Assembly (NCBI RefSeq): GCF_907165045.1
Contig: NZ_CAJRAU010000001.1
Span: 434,001 to 498,000, forward strand
Direction: 5' to 3'
Length of the DNA stretch: 64,000 nucleotides
Origin: Dyadobacter linearis
Lineage (GTDB): Bacteria; Bacteroidota; Bacteroidia; Cytophagales; Spirosomataceae
Part shown: positions 59,438 to 64,000 of the stretch, piece by piece
Layout of the letters: every line of letters starts with the position of its first letter
Numbering within the stretch: position 1 is the first letter of the stretch
Notes under the pieces: model-generated
What the model was told of the DNA's origin: nothing
Database searches by the model: none
The model's input: only the letters and a program-made list of their open reading frames with translations
Translations under genes and position numbers: made by a program

Positions 59438-61216
59438 CTATTTCGCCGAGGCGATCCATTCGTTGATTCTGTCTTCCAACAGCTTCAAAGGCACACAGCC
59501 CGATTCCAAAACCAGCTTATGAAAGGTTTTGATATCAAACTTGCTGCCCATTTCTTTTTCCGCTTTCGAGCGAAGTTCCCGGATTTTGAGCTGGCCGATC
59601 TTATAAGAAAGCGCCTGCCCCGCTCCCGCCATGTAGCGCTCCACCTCCGCAGTAATACTCTCGGCCGACTCGGCTTCGTGGTCCAGTGAATACTGGATCG
59701 CTTTCTCTCTGGTCCAGCCCTGTGAATGCAGGCCCGTATCTACAACCAGCCGAATCGCGCGGTGCATTTCGGCGCTCAGCATGCCGAAGTATTGATAGGG
59801 ATTTGTGTAAAGTCCCAGTTCCTTGCCCAATGATTCGGTATATAATGCCCAGCCTTCTCCGTAAGCACTATACCACAGGTTTTTACGAAATTCCGGCAAT
59901 GCTTTATTTTCCTGCTGTAATGAGATCTGATAATGGTGGCCGGGAATCGCTTCGTGCAGAAAAAGGCTTTCGTCGGACACATTATTGTAAGTTTTTACAT
60001 CGGGAATCGGGACATAAAAAACACCCGGCCGAGAACCGTCGGCCAGCCCCGGATTGTACTCGGCCGCGGCAGAAGATTCCCTGAAAGCTTCTGTTCTCCG
60101 CACCTCAAAAGGTGTTTTCGGGGTCAGCTCGAATAATTTCACCAGATTAGGTTTGATCTTTTCGTGGATCTTATTGAAATGCGCGATCACCTCTTCCGGT
60201 TTTTTGTAAGGCATTAATTCCTTATTCTTGCGCACCGCATCAAAGAATGCTTTCAGGTCTCCCTTAAAATTAACCTGAGCCTTTACCTTCTCCATTTCCT
60301 TCGAAATCCTTTCCACTTCGCTCCTCCCCAGGTTATGGATCTCGTCGGCGGTCATTTCGGTGGTCGTGAAATACTTGATGTAGTAATCATACATCGCTTT
60401 CCCTTGTGGCAGGGCGTCAAAACCGTCTGTTTTTCTGCCGGCCGGCAAGTATTCTTTCTCTACGAATGCATGGAATTTTTCAAAAATCGGGATGATTTTT
60501 GACTGCACCATTTCGCTGTATTCCTTTTCTAGGCGGGCTTTATCCGCTTCTGAAAAATCTTTCGGGAAGTTTTTTACCGGCGTGTAAAACAGGTGATCCT
60601 GCACGGGTCCGTGATTCATATCGGCCAATTGTGGAATCACTTTTTTAATCAGAGAAGCCGGCAAAACATAGCCTTCCTTGATACCTTTCCGCATATTCAC
60701 CATCGCGGTATCGCACCAAACTACAAATCCGTCCGCCCTTTTCAACCAGTTTTCATAATCTTTTACTGTTTTGAAAGGCTGCACGCTGCTTCCGCTCGCC
60801 ATTTGACTGATCAGCAAATGCGTCGAGAATATCTGGTTGATCGGCATTAGCTCGTTCGGGAATTTTAACCCTTCCAGACCCATATTGCATTCCCATTGCA
60901 GCAGATCCCAGCTTGTTTTCTCTTCTTCGGTCAGCCTGTCGCGGTCGTAACGGGAGAGTTCGTCGAGGTATTTTTTATGAAATGCGCCTGCGCGAGATTT
61001 GCCGGCCTGAGTCAGGTCGTCGGGCATTTTATCATTATAGCGATTGTCGCCGTTAAACGTCGCTTCGAGCGGATTGAGCTGCATTCTGTCATTGTGATAA
61101 GCAGCAAAAACTTCACTTATCGGGCGCAACACCTCCGACTCACTGTCCTTCTTTTGTTGGCAGGATTGTGTCAAAACGCACAATAAAAGCAGTATCGGTA
61201 ACACCAGGTTTTTCAT
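59438..61216 (-). CDS. DUF885 family lipoprotein, probable zinc metallopeptidase
   Basis: The start MKNLVLPILLLLCVLTQSC gives a lipoprotein signal (Cys19); the frame opens six codons earlier. The 592-residue helical protein carries the DUF885 hallmark LHEAIPGHHYQISLQ, in which HExxxGHH-type residues would bind zinc, and the upstream GVFYVPIPD and downstream YGEGWALYTESLG. DUF885 proteins are thermolysin-like peptidases or dipeptidases, most likely periplasmic here. The gene has its own terminator 70 bp downstream and lies 102 bp behind the MFS gene on the same strand; co-transcription is uncertain. Confidence 0.85.
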   Translation of the reverse strand: MKNLVLPILLLLCVLTQSCQQKKDSESEVLRPISEVFAAYHNDRMQLNPLEATFNGDNRYNDKMPDDLTQAGKSRAGAFHKKYLDELSRYDRDRLTEEEKTSWDLLQWECNMGLEGLKFPNELMPINQIFSTHLLISQMASGSSVQPFKTVKDYENWLKRADGFVVWCDTAMVNMRKGIKEGYVLPASLIKKVIPQLADMNHGPVQDHLFYTPVKNFPKDFSEADKARLEKEYSEMVQSKIIPIFEKFHAFVEKEYLPAGRKTDGFDALPQGKAMYDYYIKYFTTTEMTADEIHNLGRSEVERISKEMEKVKAQVNFKGDLKAFFDAVRKNKELMPYKKPEEVIAHFNKIHEKIKPNLVKLFELTPKTPFEVRRTEAFRESSAAAEYNPGLADGSRPGVFYVPIPDVKTYNNVSDESLFLHEAIPGHHYQISLQQENKALPEFRKNLWYSAYGEGWALYTESLGKELGLYTNPYQYFGMLSAEMHRAIRLVVDTGLHSQGWTREKAIQYSLDHEAESAESITAEVERYMAGAGQALSYKIGQLKIRELRSKAEKEMGSKFDIKTFHKLVLESGCVPLKLLEDRINEWIASAK

Positions 61217-61336
61217 AACATCGATTTTGATCAATGTAAATTAAGTAAAACTGGCGCAAGAAATTGTGATTGGGGAATGAAACAAGTGATACGGGTCTGC
61301 TTTTCAAGGCCCGACTATTACCGCGCGGACTATCCG

Positions 61337-62569
61337 TTAAAGGAGAACAGAAATCTCGTCTTCGACCTGGTGCCTTCTCGATTGGTGCCTTACCACCACA
61401 TTTCCGGTAAACATAATCACCATACCTGCGATCGAACAAAACGCCATCATACCTACCATCGGAACGGCGGTTTGGTTATGGAATAAGCTTACCAATGCAG
61501 AAATGATCGCTCCCGCGCCCATCCGCCAGCTGCCCATTAATGCAGAGGCACTTCCGGTATGTTTGTTAAATGGCGCCAGTGATAACGCAGAAGAGTTAGG
61601 CCCGGTGAGTCCCTGGCCGCAAAGGAAAATGAACATGATACCGATCAATCCCAACAAAGAGAACATATTGTTATAGACCCCAACGATCATGATCAGCCCG
61701 ATTGCACTTTGACAAATCAGGGTTACTTTGATAATCTGCTCGCTCGTGAATTTGCGCAGCAAAATATGATTCAGCTGCGTCGAACCGATCATCGCGAACG
61801 CCAGGAATGCAAAGATCCAGCCATATTGCTGCTCCGAGACTTTGTAAATATTCATAAAAACGTCCGAAGAGCCCGCGATATAGGCAAACGGTGCGGCAGT
61901 AGCCAAACCTCCTGCCAGCGTATAGAGCAAAAACTGCGGCTGCCCCAACACGATCCCGAATCCATTCATAACCGCTTTGGGTTTCAGGGACACCGACGGA
62001 TCGGCTGCTCTTCCGGTAGGGAGAAAAAAGTAAATCGCAAGCATCATTAAGCCCACAATACCGGCCAGGATCACAAAAATCCACTGCCAGGCAATCGCGG
62101 AGGTAACATAACCGCCTATTGTAGGAGCGATCATTGGGGAAACTGCTATAACGAGCGTGATCAGCGAAAATACCTCAGCGCGTTTTTGAGGCGCAAAAAG
62201 GTCACTAACGAGTGCCTGTGAGGCCACCAGACCAACACAACCGCCCATTGCCTGGAAAAAACGCATCGCGATCAGCGCATCGACCGAAGAAGTGAGCGCA
62301 CAGCCGAGCGAGGCAATCACATATAAACCCAAACCGAAGTAAAGCGGCTTTTTACGTCCGAAACGATCCAGAAGTGGGCCGTAAAGTATTTGTCCCAGAC
62401 AGATTCCGATCAAGTAACTGGTCAATGAAAGCTGGACACGATCGATGGTGGTGGCAAGATCCGAGGCAATCCGGGGGAAACCTGGCAGGTACATATCGAT
62501 GGAGAACGGGCTGACGGTTGCCAGCGAACCCAGGATAAGAATGATAAAAAAGTACTGTTTATTCGTCAT
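61337..62569 (-). CDS. Bcr/CflA-type multidrug-efflux MFS transporter
   Basis: The 410-residue protein has twelve predicted transmembrane helices, beginning with IILILGSLATVSPFSIDMYLPGFPRI, the Bcr/CflA signature. The MFS motif A is visible as GPLLDRFGRKKPLYFG at about 65-80. Motif GSASALMGSWRMGAG near the end and QLSLTSYLIGICLGQILYG also fit. Such proton-driven pumps export bicyclomycin-type drugs or amino-acid-like compounds from the cytosol. The N-terminal start is unambiguous. It lies upstream of the DUF885 gene and downstream of an intergenic region with a strong terminator serving the lysine-rich gene. Confidence 0.9.
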   Translation of the reverse strand: MTNKQYFFIILILGSLATVSPFSIDMYLPGFPRIASDLATTIDRVQLSLTSYLIGICLGQILYGPLLDRFGRKKPLYFGLGLYVIASLGCALTSSVDALIAMRFFQAMGGCVGLVASQALVSDLFAPQKRAEVFSLITLVIAVSPMIAPTIGGYVTSAIAWQWIFVILAGIVGLMMLAIYFFLPTGRAADPSVSLKPKAVMNGFGIVLGQPQFLLYTLAGGLATAAPFAYIAGSSDVFMNIYKVSEQQYGWIFAFLAFAMIGSTQLNHILLRKFTSEQIIKVTLICQSAIGLIMIVGVYNNMFSLLGLIGIMFIFLCGQGLTGPNSSALSLAPFNKHTGSASALMGSWRMGAGAIISALVSLFHNQTAVPMVGMMAFCSIAGMVIMFTGNVVVRHQSRRHQVEDEISVLL

Positions 62570-62723
62570 GACTGTGTGATACTATTGTACAATTAACGGG
62601 TCCAAAGTGCGATTAAGTTCCTGTGTTTTAATAAGTACAATCTTTTCGCAAATGATGAACATTGCGGGTATTCTTCCCCCTATTTCAACATTCTGTTGCA
62701 TATTGAGGTTTATGAAACTGGTT

Positions 62724-62761
62724 AAAAAAAATAAATCCCGGCCATTTTCATGACCGGGATT
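62724..62761 (-). terminator. Rho-independent terminator of the lysine-rich gene
   Basis: On the minus strand AATCCCGG / CCGGGATT (12-base loop) is followed by TATTTTTTTT. It lies 26 bp downstream of the gene ending at 62787. Confidence 0.92.
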
Positions 62762-62786
62762 CCAAGTGTGTATCTATTAACTTACA

Positions 62787-63092
62787 TTATTTGTCGTCAA
62801 CTTTTTTCTTCACATCGTCTCTAACTTCTTTCGCTTCTTTCTTGGTTGCGTCGTAAGCTTTTTCGGTGCCGCGTTTTGCTTTTTTAGCGCCTTTTTCTAC
62901 GCCGTCGCCAACTTTATCAGCTCCGTCTTCGATTTTGTCGCCAGCTTTTCTAGCATCTTTTTTTAGTTCTTTCTTAGCCTTTCTTGCGTCAGACTTGGTC
63001 TCTTCAACGGCCTGTTCCGTTTTCGTCTGCTCCTGTGCGTATGCTACTGATGAAAGTCCTATCAATGCAGCTAAAACAAATGCCTTCTTCAT
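62787..63092 (-). CDS. Exported lysine-rich helical protein
   Basis: The first 19 residues, MKKAFVLAALIGLSSVAYA, form a signal peptide. The mature 82 residues consist almost wholly of Lys, Glu, Asp and Ala in amphipathic repeats (KKELKKDARKAGDKIEDGADK, KKAKRGTEKAYDATKK), without Cys or aromatic-rich cores. It is reminiscent of LEA-like or apolipoprotein-like helices, and of small periplasmic histone-like or stress proteins. Possible roles are binding membranes, DNA or polyanions outside the cytosol. A strong terminator follows, so it is transcribed alone. I do not assign a family. Confidence 0.65.
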   Translation of the reverse strand: MKKAFVLAALIGLSSVAYAQEQTKTEQAVEETKSDARKAKKELKKDARKAGDKIEDGADKVGDGVEKGAKKAKRGTEKAYDATKKEAKEVRDDVKKKVDDK

Positions 63093-63188
63093 GATTTTCG
63101 AGTTTTGTTGAATTGTTCTTGTGAGCTATTCAACAAAAATCATTCCTTGACTAGTGAGCTTTAATCTCAGCAAAATTGAAAGAGCTCC

Positions 63189-63485
63189 TTAGACATACTC
63201 GACCTCGTTCAAAATATGTGGTCCGATAAATGGGCTAAGACCTTTTTTGGAAACAATATCCACTTTAAATCCCTGAAAAACAGCTTCTAGGAAATTACAG
63301 GTTTCAATAAAGTTGAAATATGTCTCCTTATCGTTTTCAAAATCTAGGAGAATATCAATGTCGCTGCTCACTGTACTTTGATTTCTAACAACAGACCCAA
63401 ACAACCCGATCTCAGACACACCCCATTTTTCTAATTGGGGTTTGCTGGATTGTAATATATTTCTGATATCTGGTTTTTGAAGCAT
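63189..63485 (-). CDS. MntA-type nucleotidyltransferase (orphan antitoxin-like)
   Basis: The 98-residue cytosolic protein is a minimal nucleotidyltransferase with the hallmark G30-S31 ... D42-I-D44 (GLFGSVVRNQ, SSDIDILLDF) and a third Asp76 in FKVDIVSK. MntA antitoxins adenylylate the HepT toxin to inactivate it; similar proteins serve as kanamycin-nucleotidyltransferase-like enzymes. No HepT gene is seen within 400 bp on either side: downstream is the lysine-rich gene, upstream is hppA. It is AT-richer than its neighbours, suggesting transfer. It may be an orphan antitoxin or a standalone enzyme. Confidence 0.8.
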   Translation of the reverse strand: MLQKPDIRNILQSSKPQLEKWGVSEIGLFGSVVRNQSTVSSDIDILLDFENDKETYFNFIETCNFLEAVFQGFKVDIVSKKGLSPFIGPHILNEVEYV

Positions 63486-63535
63486 AATAGGTACTGTTTG
63501 AGTCTAAAAATAGAGAATCTCAACAACTTTCAAAC

Positions 63536-63565
63536 AAAAATACCCAGCCAATTACGACCGGGTAT
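63536..63565 (-). terminator. Terminator after hppA
   Basis: On the minus strand ATACCC / GGGTAT (14-base loop) is followed by TTTTTG. It lies 26-55 bp downstream of the hppA stop. Confidence 0.75.
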
Positions 63566-63590
63566 ATGCTTAGTGCTAAACTTTTTAATA

Positions 63591-64000
63591 TCATTTAGAA
63601 CTCGCAGGCAGCTTTAATGCTACTACCTCCGCATTTGATTCGGGTGAAGTTACTTCGGATTGTGACACTGCATGCACTTTGACTTTGGAATCCATACTAT
63701 GGATATCAGCACGTTCGACTGCAATATGCGGGGCGATAACTAGTGAGACGATCGACATTAACTTGATCAGAATATTCATAGAAGGTCCCGATGTATCTTT
63801 AAATGGATCGCCAACGGTGTCCCCCGTTACAGCAGCTTTGTGCGGCTCCGATTTTTTGTAGAAGGTTTCGCCATTGATTACAGCTCCCTTTTCGAAAGAT
63901 TTCTTTGCATTGTCCCAGGCACCCCCGGCATTGTTTTGAAATATTCCCATTAAAACACCTGATACCGTAACACCAGCCAGAGTTCCGCCAAGTACCTCAG
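63591..64000 (-). CDS. hppA: Membrane-bound proton/sodium-translocating pyrophosphatase, C-terminal end (cut by window edge)
   Basis: The frame is open to the right edge, so only about 136 C-terminal residues are visible; an internal Met at 63950 is not the start. The visible part reads [34 protein letters not shown], then [37 protein letters not shown], which are the last cytosolic loop and final helix of HppA. The conserved Asp and Lys residues of the pyrophosphate site ([21 protein letters not shown]) are present. HppA couples pyrophosphate hydrolysis to H+ or Na+ pumping; the residues that decide K+ dependence lie outside the window. A 46-residue tail after the final helix ([16 protein letters not shown]) is longer than usual. 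Confidence 0.9.
   Translation of the reverse strand, partial: EVLGGTLAGVTVSGVLMGIFQNNAGGAWDNAKKSFEKGAVINGETFYKKSEPHKAAVTGDTVGDPFKDTSGPSMNILIKLMSIVSLVIAPHIAVERADIHSMDSKVKVHAVSQSEVTSPESNAEVVALKLPASSK

Overview
This 64 kb window looks like a chromosome segment of a Bacteroidota bacterium, most likely a Cytophagales member close to Dyadobacter. That placement is an inference. It rests on two SusC/SusD outer-membrane pairs, many lipoproteins, DUF4249, DUF1501 and PSCyt/DUF1549/DUF1553 proteins, a membrane-spanning propeller/LuxR-type regulator, few Shine-Dalgarno sequences, and promoter elements of the Bacteroidota type (TAnnTTTG at -7). I saw no phage, insertion sequence, CRISPR array, rRNA or tRNA. 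Both edges cut genes: the left edge an acyltransferase-3 protein, the right edge a membrane pyrophosphatase (hppA).

Layout. 1-6.1 kb: housekeeping and regulation (2-hydroxyacid dehydrogenase, a lipoprotein behind tandem TTGCAAC palindromes, a serine hydrolase, an AraC-VOC pair, a TauE-type permease). 6.2-15.5 kb: a large multi-PAS histidine kinase, two small envelope proteins, and SusC/SusD pair 1, whose upstream region carries three copies of TATTCTGCC. 15.6-23.1 kb: secreted EEP hydrolase, histone-deacetylase-like enzyme, DUF1761 protein, WYL regulator, REP-like repeats, TspO-like protein, DUF4249 lipoprotein, membrane-anchored MutS-like ATPase. 23.1-32.6 kb: a compact polysaccharide-utilisation locus (GH30 glycosidase, membrane-spanning one-component regulator, SusD, SusC). 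32.8-39.3 kb: PAS kinase with overlapping response regulator, glycerophosphodiesterase, diheme peroxidase and PhoX-like lipoprotein. 39.4-47.4 kb: DinB, a second AraC-VOC pair, M1 and S9 peptidases, and a two-gene HTH module behind a 23-bp palindrome. 47.7-53.0 kb: DUF1080 protein, SDR, sorbosone-dehydrogenase-like propeller, acidic protein, a VapC-like toxin with a 56-residue upstream partner, cellobiose-2-epimerase-like enzyme. 53.0-59.2 kb: a three-gene haem-c/DUF1501/PSCyt cluster of unknown function. 59.4-64 kb: DUF885 peptidase, drug-efflux MFS protein, lysine-rich exported protein, orphan MntA-like nucleotidyltransferase, hppA end.

How genes work together. The clearest functional unit is the GH30 locus. 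An identical 13-mer (ACTACATTACTAC) occurs once upstream of the GH30 gene and twice upstream of susC. In both places the proximal copy lies 33-34 bp upstream of a TAnnTTTG element and has the same orientation relative to transcription. This suggests one regulon, probably driven by the regulator encoded between the two promoters. The most promising uncharacterised system is the 53.0-59.2 kb cluster, which combines two haem-c PSCyt1 modules, leucine-rich-repeat-like and chitobiase-type modules, and a Tat-exported DUF1501 protein, with mirrored heptamer arrays between two of its genes.
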